A DNA stretch of 64,000 nt from Dugong dugon (GCA_030035585.1 CM057461.1:4786501-4850500), one strand, 5' to 3'. Shown: positions 31,180 through 43,237, counted from the stretch's first letter. Numbers and translations: made by a program. Notes: a model not told the origin generated them from the sequence alone.

Positions 31180-32505
31180 CCACCTAACTTCAAGAGGGTG
31201 GGGTCGTGGGGTGAAATCTACCATGTGCTTGAAAAAACCAAAAATAGTTGGTGCGTAGCACTAACAATGACCACGCAAGCAGAGGGAAGAGCAAGCACAA
31301 ACATGGCTCGGTGCGAACAGCCAGATGGGGAGAAGACCAGTGTGGCCAAAGTGTGGTGGGAAAGGGGACAGTCGCAAGAGATGATCACACCTTGAAAAGT
31401 GGAGAGACCTGTCCCAAAAGTTCAGCCATGTTCCATAAAACCCAACTCCACCCTACCCGTGACCTCAAATGCCTATAGACAGAATTAAACAACTAATTGT
31501 ATAATGAGGTGGTTGAGTTATACCTAATTTCCACAAATGCTTTTGTTGAGCAAACATTGCAAAGCTAGAATGTGGTTTTCAATCATTTAATTAGGCTTCC
31601 AAAATGCTCCAAAATGGGTGTTAATCACAGTTTTAAAATTAATACATTGAATATATCCTTAAATAAATTTCTAGTCCTGCAATTAAATACATTGAGTAAT
31701 TGATACACATTTAACACTTGGTGCTTGGGATGTTGACAATAATGCATTTTTGAAAGCAGATGATCAATGGGTGAAGTCCAACTGACCTTGGCGATTTTCT
31801 GTGGAAAGGCCAAGGAAGGAGGGGCTGAGTGGTTGGAACTGAAGGTAGGTGGGGAGATGATGCAGACATTAAAAGGAAAGGCTTGAGGCTGGATGAAGAG
31901 TCAGAATGGATCTATCTTAGAATAACACAGCTGTGCCTGAGGGAACATATGGGCACTACCAGTGCTTCCTTCTAACGCCAGGCGGCTGTAAACGCTCTGT
32001 TGGTGCCGCTCGCAGTGACTGGAGGCTCTGCCAGGATTTGGCCGTGTTAGTGAGGATGCTGAAAACCAATGGTTGAAAGCTACAGGTGGGCTGGGCCTTT
32101 CTAGATCGACTCTAGCACAAGAATCCCTACCCCTGCACCAATGTAACTTCTAGGAAGTTAAAGGAAACTCTTCAAGGGATTGGAGAGTTGACAGTGACCC
32201 CAGCTTTGACATTCCTGTAATGTTTGAGCCACCAAGAGAACCTGAAAGCAAGAGTTTGCAGTTGACCATCTTTGGGCCCAGAGATGTCACGGAATAACTC
32301 AGCAGTCCAAGTTCTTCATCCTGACGTCATCGGTGAACAGAAATAAAGAGAGATTTACCACCTACAATATAAAAATGTAATGGAAAATGCAAAATTCATC
32401 CCCCCCCCAAAAAAAAAGGACTGTGAACATACTAAAGGCATATCGGAGTACATAAAGTGGAAGCAATCTGGATATTGCCTGTCTTGAGGTCAATATTTTG
32501 GTTTT
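31180..32505. other. Unclassified sequence
   Basis: No gene recognised. Short frames at 31138-31478 lack family features. A C-run followed by an A-run lies at 32401-32418. Confidence 0.45.
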
Positions 32506-32507
32506 CA

Positions 32508-32713
32508 TAATGTTGATGCTGGATACTATCAAGTCAATTTTGACTCATAGCAACCCCATGTGACAGAGTAGAACTGCCCCCATAGGGTTTTCTAGGCTGT
32601 AAGCTTTATGGGAGTAGATTGCCAGGTCTTTTTCCTGAGGAGATGCTGGGTGAGTTTGAACCACCAACCTTTTGGTTAGCAGCTGAGCACTTCAAGCATT
32701 GCATTAGAGACCC
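32508..32713 (-). mobile_element. AfroSINE copy
   Basis: Antisense: 'gactcatagcaaccccatgtg', 'agggttttctaggctgtaag', 'ttttggttagcagctgagca', ending 'gcattgcattagagaccc'. Confidence 0.9.
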
Positions 32714-33404
32714 AAAATAACCATGGCTTAAACAAGACACATGTTTATTTTTCTTCTCTATAACGGTTTAGGCACATGCAGTCAGCTCTACAGAGTCAAA
32801 GACCCAGATCCCTTCTGTTTGCTCTGCCACCCCTGGCATGTGCCCAGCCCACAGGGTCCAAGACGGCGCACCACTCACTCCAGAGTGAATGAAAGGTTGA
32901 AGACAGGCATGCCCTTTCCTTTTCAGGGCTAGACACAGAAATGGCATAACACCTTTCTGCTCAAAGCTGTTTGGCCAGAACTTAGTCATGCATACCTAGC
33001 TGTAGGAGACGCTGGAAAGTTTTATTTTTATTCTGGGTGACCCTGTGTCCAACTAAAAACTCCAGGACCTATTATCTGAGACAGAAAGGAAAAGTGATGG
33101 AGGGGAACAACTTGTGGCCCCTGCCATGTTACCCTCCAAGAATTTGAAGTCTTGTGGGGAAGAAAAGAATAGAACTGAATCCCAACATTTCATCCTGGAA
33201 TGGGCCAAATACCTATTAGAATGGAAGCTCAAAGGAGGGGGTAGTTTTTGCACTGCACTCAAGGGGGAGCTACAGTATCTACCATGGAGGAGCTTTGTAG
33301 GTTTACTGTGAGCTTGCGTGTGCAATGACTGCTGGTGATGGAGCGTGGCCTCGTCTCCAGGGTCAACAGTACAGAGCTTGAGTCATGGCCCCTCCACTGA
33401 CTGT
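32714..33404. other. Unclassified sequence
   Basis: No gene or repeat recognised. Confidence 0.45.
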
Positions 33405-33543
33405 CTCAGGGACTATGGGAGGCAGAATTTTAAAGCTGCCCCCCTGCAACATCCCCATCCTCTGGTTGTGCAATCAAACATGAACCTAAATACTTCATCA
33501 AGGGACTTGTAGATGCAATTAAGTTTACTAAAGAGCTGACCTT

Positions 33544-34395
33544 TGAAACATGGTGTTGGCAAAGAATATCGACTATGCCATGGACTGCCAGAAGAATGAA
33601 CAAGTCTTGGAAGAAGTACAGGCAGAATGTTCCTTAGAAGCAAGGATGGCAAGACTTCACCTCATGTACTTTGGGCATGTTATGAGGAGGGACCATCCCC
33701 TGGAGAAGGACATCATGCTTGGTATTATGGATTGAATTGTGTCCCCCAAAAATGTGAGTCAACTTGTCTAGGCCATGATTCCTAGTATTGTGTGATTGTC
33801 CTCCATTTTATGATCTGATGTATTTATCTTATGTGTTGTGAATCCTAACCTCTATGATGTTAATGAGGCAGGACAAAATCTACAGTACTAGTTTATATTT
33901 TGAGTCAATTTCTTTTGAGATATAAAGCAAGCAGAGAGAATAGGGAGCTCATACCACCAAGAAAGAAGTGCTGGGAGTGGAGCTCATCATTTGGACCCAG
34001 GATCCCTGCTCTGAGAAGCATCTAGACCAGGGGAAGATTAATGACAAGGACCTTCCCCCAGAAACAACAGAGAGAGAAAGCTTTCCCCTACAGCTGGCTC
34101 CCTGAATTCAGACTCCTAGCCTCCTAGACTATGAGAGAATAAATTTCTGTTTGTTAAAGCCATCTACTTGTGATATTTTTGTTAGAGCAGCACTAGATAA
34201 CTAAGACACTTGGTAAAGCAGAGAGCCATCAAAAAAGAGAAAGACCCTCAATGAGATGGATTGACACAGTGGCTGCAACAATGGGCTCAAACAGCAATGA
34301 TTGTGAGGATGGCACAGGACCAGGCAATGTTTCCTTCTGTTATACATGGGGTGACTTTGAGTCAGAGCTGATCAACAGCACCTAATAACAGCAAC
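33544..34395 (+). mobile_element. RTE1 3' part, middle layer of the nest
   Basis: The end of the RTE ORF ('catggactgccagaagaatg', translated MDCQKNEQVLEEVQAECSLEARMARLHLMYFGHV in part) runs to 33722. After the inner LTR, 34209-34395 carries the 3' tail ('gaccctcaatgagatggatt', 'gtgaggatggcacaggacca'). A 14-bp duplication of the outer LTR bounds it. Confidence 0.9.
33723..34208 (+). mobile_element. MaLR LTR, inner layer of the nest
   Basis: 486 bp, from 'tattatggattgaattgtgtc' to 'cactagataactaagaca'. It is bounded by the 5-mer CTTGG at 33718-33722 and 34209-34213; joining the flanks gives uninterrupted RTE sequence. Five-base duplications are usual for ERVL-MaLR. The terminal TG has become TA. 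Confidence 0.9.
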
Positions 34396-34621
34396 AAAGA
34401 GTTGATCTTAAAGTAGGGAGATTATCCTGGATTATCTGGGTGGGCCTAATGTAATTACTTGAGCCCTTAAAAGCAGAAGGGGAAGGCAGAAGAGGCAGTC
34501 AGAGAAATGCAGAGGAGAGAGGAGGCAGAAGGGGAGGGGAGAGAGAGTCAAAGTGTGAGACAGACTCAACCCACCTTTGCTGGCCTCAAAGGGGACATGA
34601 GCCAAGGAATGCAGGCAGGCT

Positions 34622-34828
34622 CTTATTGTTGTTAGTTGCTGTCGGGTTGCCTCCGACTCATGGTGACTCATGTACAACAGAACAAAACATTGCCCAGTCC
34701 TGTGCCATCTTCAGGATCATTGGTATACTCGAATCCATTGTTGTATTTTTAGTGCCTTCCAACCTAGGGGATCATATTCCAACGTTACATCAGACAATAT
34801 TTTGTTGTGATCCATAGGGTTTTCATTG
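34622..34828 (-). mobile_element. Antisense RTE-related element, left half
   Basis: Antisense RTE 3' tail and body: 'gttgttagttgctgtcgggt', 'cattgcccagtcctgtgccat', 'cagacaatattttgttgtgat', ending 'gggttttcattg'. Its other half lies beyond the RTE1 at 37983. Compare the unbroken copy at 60748-61121. Confidence 0.85.
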
Positions 34829-35224
34829 TACTCTGGTGGCTTGTGTGTTGCTGTGATGCTGGAAGCTATGGCACTGGTATTTCAAATAGCAGTAGGGTCA
34901 CCCACAGTGGACAGGTTTCAGCAGAGCTTTCAGAATAAGACAGACCGGAAAAAAGGATCTAGTGGTCTATTTCTGAAAAAATTGGCCACTGAATACCTTA
35001 TAAATAGGAGCAGAACATTATCTTATACAGTGCCAGAAGATGAGCCCCTCAGGTTGGAAGGCACTCAGAATACAAATGGGGAAGAACTACTTCCTCAAAG
35101 TAGAGTCAACCTTAATGATGTGGTTGGAGTAAAGCTTTGAGGACCTTCATTTGGTGATGTGGCACAACTCAAAAGGAGAAGAAACAGCTGCAAACATCTA
35201 TTAATAATTGGAACTTGGAATGTA

Positions 35225-35926
35225 TGAAGTATGAAACTAGGAAAATTGGAAGTTGTCAAAATTGAAATGGAACACTTGAAAATCAGTATCCTAGGCATTA
35301 GTGGGCTGAAATGGACTGGTATTGGTTACTTTGAATCAGATAATCATGTGGTATACTATGCTAGGAATGACAAATTGAAGAGAAATGGCGTCACATTCAT
35401 CTTTAAAAAGAACACTTCAAGATCGATCCTGAAGTACAGTGTTGTCAGTGATAGGATAATATCCACAAACCTACAGGGAAGACAAGTTTATAGGACTATT
35501 ATTCAAATTTATGCACCAATCACTAATGCCAAAGATGAGGAAATTGAAGATTTTTACCAACATCTGCAGACTGAAATTGATCAAACATGCAATCAAGATG
35601 CATTGATAATTATTGGTGATTGGAAAGGGAAAGTTGGAAACGAAGAAGGATTGGTAGTTGGAAAATATGGCCTTGGTGATAGAAATGACACCGAGGATCG
35701 CATGATAGATTGTTGCAAAACCAATGACCTATTCATTGGAAATACCTTCTTCAAAAACATAAACAAGGACTATACACGTGGACATCACCCAATGGAATAC
35801 AAAGGAATCAAATCAACTACATCTGTGGGAAGAGATGATGGAGAAGCTCAATATCATCAGTCAGAAACAGCCCAGGGACTGACTGCAGAACAGACCATCA
35901 ATTGCTCATATGCAAGTTCAAGTTGA
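35225..35926 (+). pseudogene. RTE1 endonuclease domain
   Basis: AP-type endonuclease. A TGA (35225-35227, likely from CGA) follows the start-proximal TWNV. A 231-codon open stretch then carries LGISGLKWTGIG, VYRTIIQIYAPIT and IIIGDWKGKVG, in which the catalytic Asp of the GDxN-type motif is kept but Asn is Lys. The C-terminal His-containing region is scrambled (HHPMEYKGIKS). Non-functional. Confidence 0.85.
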
Positions 35927-36263
35927 AGCTGAAGAAAATTAGAACAAGTCCATGAGAGCCAAAGTACGACCTTGAGTCTATCTCACCTGAATTTAGAGAC
36001 CATCTCAAGAATAGATTTAATGCATTGAACACTAATGACCGAAGACTGGAAGAGTTGTGAATGATATCAAGGACATCATACATGAAGAAAGCAAAGGTCA
36101 TTTTAAAGACAGGAAAGAAAAGACCAAAATGAATATCAGAATAGACTCGAAACTTGCTCTTGAACGTAGAGTAGCTAAAGCGAATGGAAGAAATGATGAA
36201 GTAAAAGAGCTGAACAGAAGATTTTAAAGGGGGGCTTGAGAAGACAATGTATGATGATGAAAT

Positions 36264-37651
36264 ATGCAGAGACCTGGAGTTAGAAAACCAAAAGGAAAGA
36301 ACACACTCAATATTTTTCAAACTGAAAGAACTGAAGAAAAATTTAAGCCTCGAGTTGCAATATTGAAAGATTTTATGGGTGAAATATTGAACGACACAGG
36401 AAGCATCAAAAGAAGATGGAAGGAATACATAGAGTCACTATACCAAAAAGAATTGGTCGATGTTCAAGCATTTCAAGAGGGATCAAGAACCAATGGTACT
36501 GAAGGAAGAAGTCCCAGCTGCACTGAAGGCATTGGCCAAAAACAAGGCTCCAGGAATTGATGCAATACCAGTTGAGATGTTTCAGTATATAGATGCGGTG
36601 CTGGAAGGGCTCAATTGTCTATACCAAGAAAGGTGGAAGATAACTACCTGGCCAACCAACTGGAATAGATCCATATTTCTGTCCTTTCCAAAGAAAGGTC
36701 ATCCAACCGAATGCAGAAATTATTGAACAATATCACTAATATCACACGTGAGTAAAATTTTGATGAAGATCATTCAAGAACAGTTGCAGCAGTGCATTGA
36801 CAGGGACCGCCAGAAATCCAAGTGGTATTCAGAAGAGGACACAGAATGAGAGAGATCATTTCTGATGTCAGATGGATCTTGGCTGAAAGTAGAAAATATC
36901 AGAAAGATGTTTACCTGTGTTGTATCGACTATGTAAATGCATTTGACTGTGTGGATCATAACAAATTATGGATACCATTGCAAAGCATGGGAATTTCAGA
37001 ACAGTTAATCGTGCTCACTCAGAACCTGTACATAGACAAAGACAAAGTTGTTCGAATGGAACAAGGGGATGCTGTGTGATTTAAAATCACAAAAGGTGTG
37101 CATCAAGGTTGTATCTTTTACCATTCTTATTCAGTCTGTATGTTGAGCAAATAATCCAAGAAGCTGGACTATATGAAGAAGAACAAAGCATCAGGATTGG
37201 AGGAAGACTCATTAACAACCTGAGATATGCAGATGACACAACCTTGCTTGCTGAAAGTGAAGAGGACTTGAGGCACTTACTGATGAAGATTAAAGACTAC
37301 AGCCTTCAGTATGGATTACACCTCAACATAAAGAAAACAAAAATCATCACAACTGGACCAATAAGCAACATCATGATAAATGGAGAAAAGATTGAAGTTG
37401 TCAAGGATTTCATTTTACTTGGATCCATAATCAACATCCATGGAAGCAGCACTCAAGAAATCAAACAATGTACTGCACTGGGTAAATCTACTGCAAAAGA
37501 CCTCTTTAAAGTGTTAAAAAGCAAAGGTGTCACCTTGAGGACTAAGGTGCCCCTGAACCAAGCCGTGGTGTTTTCAATCGCCTCATATGCGTGCGAAAGC
37601 TGGACAATGAATAAGGAAGACCGAAGAAGAGTTGATGCCTTTGAATTTTGA
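36264..37651 (+). pseudogene. RTE1 reverse transcriptase domain
   Basis: RT pieces in several frames: KALAKNKAPGIDAIPVEMFQ (near 36525-36585), CCIDYVNAFDCVDHNKLW (36919-36972), and the catalytic RYADDTTLLAESEEDL (YADD at 37226-37237), followed by the thumb/C-terminal region with SYACESWTMNKEDR. At least three frameshifts and stops, for instance TGA at 37077. The YADD itself is intact. Confidence 0.88.
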
Positions 37652-37982
37652 TGTTGGCAAAGAATACTGAATGTACCACAGACTGCCAGAAGAACAAACA
37701 AATCTGTCTTGGAAAAAATACAGCCAAAATGCTCCTTAGAAGCAAGGATGACATACTTTGGACATCTTCTCAGGAGGGACCAGTCCTGGAGAAAGATCTC
37801 ATGCTTGGTAATGTAGGTCACCAAAAAGAGGAAGACCCTCAAGGAGATGGACTGACACAGTGGCTGCAACAACGGACTCAAGCATAACAACGACTGTGAG
37901 GATGATGCGGGACCAGGCAGTGCTTCATTCTGTTGTACGTAGAGTTGATATGAGTCAGAGCTCACAACAAGAACAACAATTT

Positions 37983-38157
37983 TCAGAAGCAGATGGCCAG
38001 GCCTTTCTTCCTTGTCCGTCTTAGTGTGGAAGGTCCACTGAAACCTGTCCACCATGGGTGACCCTGCTGGTATCTGAAATACTGATTACACAGTTTCCAG
38101 CATCATCGCAACAGGCAACCCACCACAGTACAACAAGCTGACAGACAGGTGGTGGGC
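37983..38157 (-). mobile_element. Antisense RTE-related element, right half
   Basis: 'ttttcagaagcagatggccag', 'gtccactgaaacctgtccacc', 'ctgacagacaggtggtggg' continue the antisense element cut at 34828, matching the order seen at 60748-61121. Confidence 0.85.
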
Positions 38158-38186
38158 TGTGTGCCCTGCCCTGAATTCATAACCAC

Positions 38187-38394
38187 AATCAAACTGAGGT
38201 GACATCAAGTTGACTCTGACTCATAGTGACCACACGTGTGTCAGAGTAGAACTGTGCTCTATAAGGTTTTCAATGGCTGAACTTCTTGAAGTAGATTGCC
38301 AGGCCTTTCTTCTGAGGTGCCTCTGGGTAGACTCCAATCTCCAGCCTTTCTGTCAGCAGCCGAGCATGCTAACCATTTGCACCAGCCAGGTCTC
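38187..38394 (-). mobile_element. AfroSINE copy
   Basis: Antisense: 'gacatcaagttgactctgac', 'ccaggcctttcttctgaggt', ending 'caccagccaggtctcc'. Confidence 0.9.
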
Positions 38395-39200
38395 CACTCG
38401 TAATTATACATGATGCTTTCTGTTCCCTTTTCCTTCCTGGAAACTGTCAGATGAAGTCACTCCGGGGACCACTGGTCCACCCGTGGGCAGGGCGGACCAG
38501 TTCTGAACAGAGCTGCTTATATGCATATCTGCCTTCATATACGTTGCTTTAAATCATCTGGAAAATTGACTCTGGGCAAGAGCTTGACAGGTGAGGTATG
38601 ATTTCCTCGTGGAAAAACAAGCACAGCACTGCCGGCACCCCCATGGAAGTCCTGCAGGGCCCGGGGCTGAATAAGCCCTAACAAATCACTTGAGAGGCTT
38701 CCAGCTGCGGTCAGCAACCTACGGGGCCCATCAGGCCCTGTGTGCCTCAGCAGGGCCAGGCCTGTGGCTGGCTTTTTGCAGAGCCCATCCAGGCCCATGA
38801 GGCTGGAGAAGGAGCCCTCACCCCTAAACAGCTCACCGTCCTCCGGCCGAGCGATGTTTGAGATAAGGCTGGGTTTGCAGAGAATCATCTGTTTAGCAAT
38901 CCAGGGGTTACAAATAAGTGAGAAAAAGACACAGTGCCCAGTGTGGGGTGGGGGGAGAATGGGCAAAGACCTTTCCAGAAGACATTTAAATGCTCAAGGA
39001 GCACATGAAAAGTGCCTTCATCCTTCAGATGCTCAAAAGAAAGCAAGCAGACACAAGATCGCTTTTTCACCTCACAGGTTGGCAATGAAGTAAGATACTG
39101 CCAACACCCAGGGTCACTGAGGGCGCTGGGACACAGGCATTCTCCTAGCCCCTAGATGAGCGCATACAATGACAATATTACAATATTACTGTTCTGAGAA
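38395..39200. other. Unclassified sequence
   Basis: No gene recognised. The antisense frame 38535-38966 (143 codons) shows no family signature and is probably chance. Confidence 0.45.
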
Positions 39201-39201
39201 A

Positions 39202-39392
39202 CCAAATCATTGGCCATAAAGTCGACTCCAATTCATGGCGACCCCACGTGTGTCAGAGTACAACTATGCTCCATAGGGTTTTCAGTGGCTATGATCTTTT
39301 GGAAGCAGATCACCAGGCCTTTCTTCTGAGTCCCCTCTGGATGGACTCGAACCTCCAACCTTGCAGTTAGCAGCAAGCACTCCCAGGGCTCC
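39202..39392 (-). mobile_element. AfroSINE copy
   Basis: Antisense: 'ggccataaagtcgactccaa', 'ggatggactcgaacctccaac', ending 'actcccagggctccc'. Confidence 0.9.
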
Positions 39393-40485
39393 CAGTATTC
39401 AGAGACCAGTAACACTGATCAATCATCTAGAAATTCTTTTCCTGAGAATATGATTCGATAAATTCATGCTAAGTATGTACAAGGTGGCTTGTTGGAGCCC
39501 CCAAAAAAAATGGACAAAGGAAAAAAAAGTTAAATCTCCGACACAACCTGAGCAGCTAAATTACGGGCTATCTGTACAATGAGAGGCACTGTGGTCATTT
39601 AAAAGGCTAACGTGGCTCTGCATTTGTGTCTTAGGAAAACGTCTATCTTCCATTATTGGGTGGAAAAAGAGCAAGGCACGGCGCACAGCTCAGGCCGGTG
39701 TTCCCGTTTATGTGAAACTGCTCGCACAGTGGAGTCTTCCCGGGCTTGCGCGCAGCCAGACACCCAGCAAACCCGCAGCCACCTCGTCCTCCGCACAGGG
39801 GGAGCGGAAGGGATTTCAATTCTTGTCTTTGTGCTTTCCTGTAGGGGCTGAATTCTTCATCATGAGCTTGTGTCATTTTTATAATCAGAAAAGGTGCAAC
39901 CAAATGGTTTTCGTTTTAAGAAGAGAGTGAATTCAATGAAGTGCCAAGAGAAGGTGGTGTCAGAAAGTCACCAGCCACACAAAGTGGGGGATAAACCAGC
40001 CTCTCACAAGGGTGCAGCAGGACCCCCTGCCCATCCCCGGACTGATGCTTCAGACTCCCCGAGGCTGCACCCGATACCCACTCGACCCCCTGCTCTTGGC
40101 ATGCCCTCGTCAGGCCAGGCAGCAGGCTCCCTGCTCCACCCCAGAGACCCCCGAGGACCCCTGCACTCGAGGGACAGAGGGACAAGGCCAGAGTCAACCC
40201 TGAGGGTGTTGTTGGCGGGCAGGGCAGAATGGGTACAAGAAGACCCCTGAGGCCAAGGCTACGGAGCCAGACATACTTGCCATTTGTCAGCACCCCAAGG
40301 ACTGGGCCTCCTTAGGCTTCAGTTTCCTCTTCTGTCCAATGAGCTGTTGATGGTACCTGCTTTGCCCAGGGGTCCAGATGGTCCCCTGAGCTGAGGCACA
40401 GCATCTGAACTGGGAGCCAGGCTTCATAGCAGGAGTGGACTATTAGTACGAATTTTCATACTATTGGTACGGTTCCCCTCCTCCA
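39393..40485. other. Unclassified sequence with one MIR trace
   Basis: No gene. A sense MIR trace lies at about 40300-40380 ('cttcagtttcctcttctgtcc'). The overlapping frames at 39894-40293 reflect GC-rich composition. Confidence 0.45.
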
Positions 40486-40489
40486 GAGA

Positions 40490-40830
40490 CATTGGTGGCT
40501 CAGTGGTAGAATTCTCACCTTGCATGCAGGAGACATGGGATCAATTCCCAGCCAATGCACCTCAAGCACAGCCACCACCCGTCTGTCAGTGGAGGGTTGT
40601 GTGCTGCTAGGATGCTGAACAGGCTTCAGCAGAGCTTCCCGACTAAGGCAGACTAGCAAGAAAGGCCTGGTGATCTACTTCCAAAACTCAGCCAATGAAA
40701 ATCCTATGGACCGCAATGGTCCAATCCACAACCAATCACAGGGATGATACAGGACTGAGCATCATTTCGTTTTGCTGTGCATGGGATCACCATGAGTTGG
40801 GGGCAGACTCTGTGGCCGCTAGCAGCAAAT
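40490..40830 (+). mobile_element. tRNA-Gly-headed SINE with RTE tail
   Basis: 40492-40555 resembles tRNA-Gly(GCC): 'attggtggctcagtggtaga' then 'gatcaattcccagccaatgca', keeping the A and B box regions. The body equals the RTE 5' UTR ('aacaggcttcagcagagctt', 'tggtgatctacttccaaaac') and the 3' end is an RTE tail ('gatgatacaggactgagcat'). Probably mobilised by RTE. Confidence 0.85.
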
Positions 40831-41023
40831 CCTGTCCTCCGAGAAAGTGGAGGCTGACTGAAGGGTGGACCTTCAGTATGGCACTGGTGACTCTGGGCAT
40901 TGACAGTCAGGGTGTCTCTTCTGAGCTGAGACCAAGAAGCACCCCCGAGATGCCAATACATCAGTGGTAGGGGCAGAGCACTTCCTTTAAGCTCACCCAC
41001 AAAAGAGCATTTCAGATGGCGGG

Positions 41024-41514
41024 TGTCCTAGTCATCTCGTGTTGCTATAACAGAAACACCACAAGTGGATGGTTTTGGCAAACAGAAATTTATTCTCTCA
41101 CAGTTTTGGAGGCTAGAAGTCCGAATTCAGGGCACCAGCTCCGGGGGAAGGATATCTCTCTCCGTTGGCTCTGGGGGAAGGTCCACGTCATCAATCTTTT
41201 CCTGGTCGAGGAGATTTTCGACATAGGCACCCTGGGTCCAAAGAACACACTCTGCTCCTGGTGCTTCTTTCTGGGTGGTATGAGGTCTGTCCCTTCTCTG
41301 CTCCATTCTCTATTTTATATCTCAAAAGAGATTGACTCCAAATGTAACCTAATCCTATAGATTGTCTTGCCTCGTTAACATCATAGAGGTTAGGCTTTAC
41401 AACACAGAATAATCACGTCTGATCACAAAATGGTGGACAACCACACAGTACTGGGAATCATGGCTTAGCCAAATTGACAAGCATTTTTAGGGGGACACAG
41501 TTCAATCCATAACA
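41024..41514 (-). mobile_element. MaLR (MLT1-type) LTR
   Basis: On the plus strand it runs from 'tgtcctagtcatctcgtgttgc' to 'acacagttcaatccataaca', antisense to the LTR. Flanking 5-mers GCGGG and GTGGG differ by one base. Sister copy at 26336-26856. Confidence 0.88.
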
Positions 41515-42590
41515 GTGGGTCTCAGCAGCAACTCACAGTAATGACCACCTACAACTTCGCACCTCACACTTTCACACTTATTTCATTTATTATGATGAAA
41601 GTATTGCCAGTCCCTCCTTACGTGTTTGGAAGCCGTGGCTCATGGAGCTAATGTCGCTGTTCAAATCATCACCCAGAAGATGCTGAGCCAGGACCTCAGC
41701 TGGACCTTGACCTCCCAAGTCATAAAAGTCACCGCCAACTCTCTGGCCCTCCCACCTAAGAACGTTTACACTATCCACTGAACTCCCAAGCCACGATGCT
41801 GCCACACCCACTGTGAGTTGGGGGCATCTCGTCATCTCTCTGTGCCAAGTCTGGGTCACTCCTGTGACCAGCACCTTCAGTGTCACGTCGAGCTCTGTGA
41901 GGGAGCGCATCTGACATTTCAAAAGTGCTCTTGTACATTGGGGAGCGCTCAAGGACATAAACATACACATGGCACATTTATAAAGCCTGTCTTATTCATG
42001 AGGAGGCATGCAGAGCCAAAGGCCCCAAACGTATTTTTCTGGCCCTGGCCACAGCGATGTGTAAGATGAAAGGCACCCGCGTCAGGTGACTGTTTGCTCA
42101 GGGTGCAGGGACGCAGCGCAGCCTGCGATCAGCGCACCCTGGAACTGAGGGGGCCTTTCACACTGAGAAACCCACATGTCTCCCAACAGCCACGGGGCTT
42201 CACATCCTGTTGGAAAAACACAGGGAGGGAGGGGAAGCAATGCCAATTCCAGGAATGTGCTTCCAGGCCCAACTCAAAGGCCACGTCCCTCACGAAACTT
42301 GCCCAAGAGAGCATCTCCCCCGCATCACAAAGGCCCTTCCTTTGTAATAATGGCAGATGCTTGCCGGGGTCTTACCGGCCACCTGATCTCACTGAACCAT
42401 TCCCCACAAGCCTGTGTGGAAGGTACCATCATTACTCCCACATTGCAAATGAGGAAACTGAGGCCATGAGGTCAGGTTCATTTTTTTCCTCTCTGATCAC
42501 ACACCCAGTCCAAGAGCTGTGGGCTCAACCTGCAACACGTGTCTAGAATCTTGGAATCCACATCAGGTCTGTAGTCTAGATAGTAGCTTA
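41515..42590. other. Unclassified sequence with a MIR trace
   Basis: No gene. Antisense MIR trace at 42420-42540 ('gcaaatgaggaaactgaggc'). The frame 42094-42546 (150 codons) has no recognisable domain. Confidence 0.45.
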
Positions 42591-42615
42591 AATTTTATAA
42601 ATGTCCTTCAACAGG

Positions 42616-42840
42616 TGAAAAGGTCCCTGGGTGGCGCAAGCGGTTTGCAATCAGCTGCTGACCTAAAGATTGGCAGTTCAAACCCACCCAGCAGTGCTAT
42701 GGAAGAAAGGCCTGGTGATCTGCTCCTGTAAAGATTACAGCCAAGAAAATGCTATGGAGCAGTTATACTCTGTAACACAGGGGGGTTACCATGAATCAGA
42801 ATTGACTCAATTGCAACGGGGTTTTGGGGGGTTTTGTTTT
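42616..42840 (+). mobile_element. AfroSINE inserted in L1
   Basis: Full-length sense copy, from 'aaggtccctgggtggcgcaa' to 'actcaattgcaacggggttttgg'. Flanks 'caacaggtgaa' and 'cagtaggtaaa' look like a worn duplication. Confidence 0.9.
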
Positions 42841-43196
42841 CAGTAGGTAAATGGTTAAACATACTGTGGTCCATCCATATCAAAAAATACTACTCAGCAA
42901 TGAAAAAAAACAAACCAGTGATACATCTAACATCTTGGATAAATCTCAAGGACATTACACTGAGAGAAAAAAGTCAATCATGCGCACTGTGTGATGCAAT
43001 ACGTATCACATTCTCAAAACGACAAAATTAGAGAGAGGGAGAGGTGACTCTTGGTTGCTAGGGATTAGGGACCAGGAGTGGAGTGCAACTACAAAGGCAT
43101 AGCTCAGGGAATTCCTTTGTGGCAATGGAACAGTTGTGTATCTTGACTGTGGTGGTGGTTACATGAATCTATGCGTGTGATAAAATTGTGTGGAAC

Positions 43197-43237
<41 letters not shown>

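Larger units (their letters stand above)
33405..34620 (+). mobile_element. MaLR (MLT1-type) LTR, outer host of a triple nest
   Basis: The left part runs to 33543 and the right part resumes at 34396 ('aaagagttgatcttaaagta', 'ggattatctgggtgggccta', 'gagccaaggaatgcaggcag'). The host sequence at the break is duplicated: aaagagctgacctt (33530-33543) and aaagagttgatctt (34396-34409). It stops at an RTE element near 34621. Confidence 0.85.
34829..37982 (+). mobile_element. Near full-length RTE1-type LINE
   Basis: 3.15 kb: 5' UTR (34829 to about 35170), endonuclease and RT regions, and a 3' tail ending 'caagaacaacaa'. A BovB-like RTE LINE, the kind that mobilises the RTE-tailed SINEs here. It lies inside an antisense RTE-related element. 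The frame is broken in several places, so it is not autonomous today. Confidence 0.9.

Noticed and set aside
38535-38966. 143-codon antisense open frame as a gene
   Set aside because: No family motif, no conserved pattern, and no splice or promoter context; length is within chance for GC-rich sequence.
40492-40555. Functional tRNA-Gly gene
   Set aside because: The anticodon arm is altered and the sequence is fused to an RTE-like body and tail; a second such copy at 48445-48521 shows it is a SINE head.
42094-42546. 150-codon frame as a coding exon
   Set aside because: It overlaps a MIR trace, has low-complexity composition and no recognisable domain.
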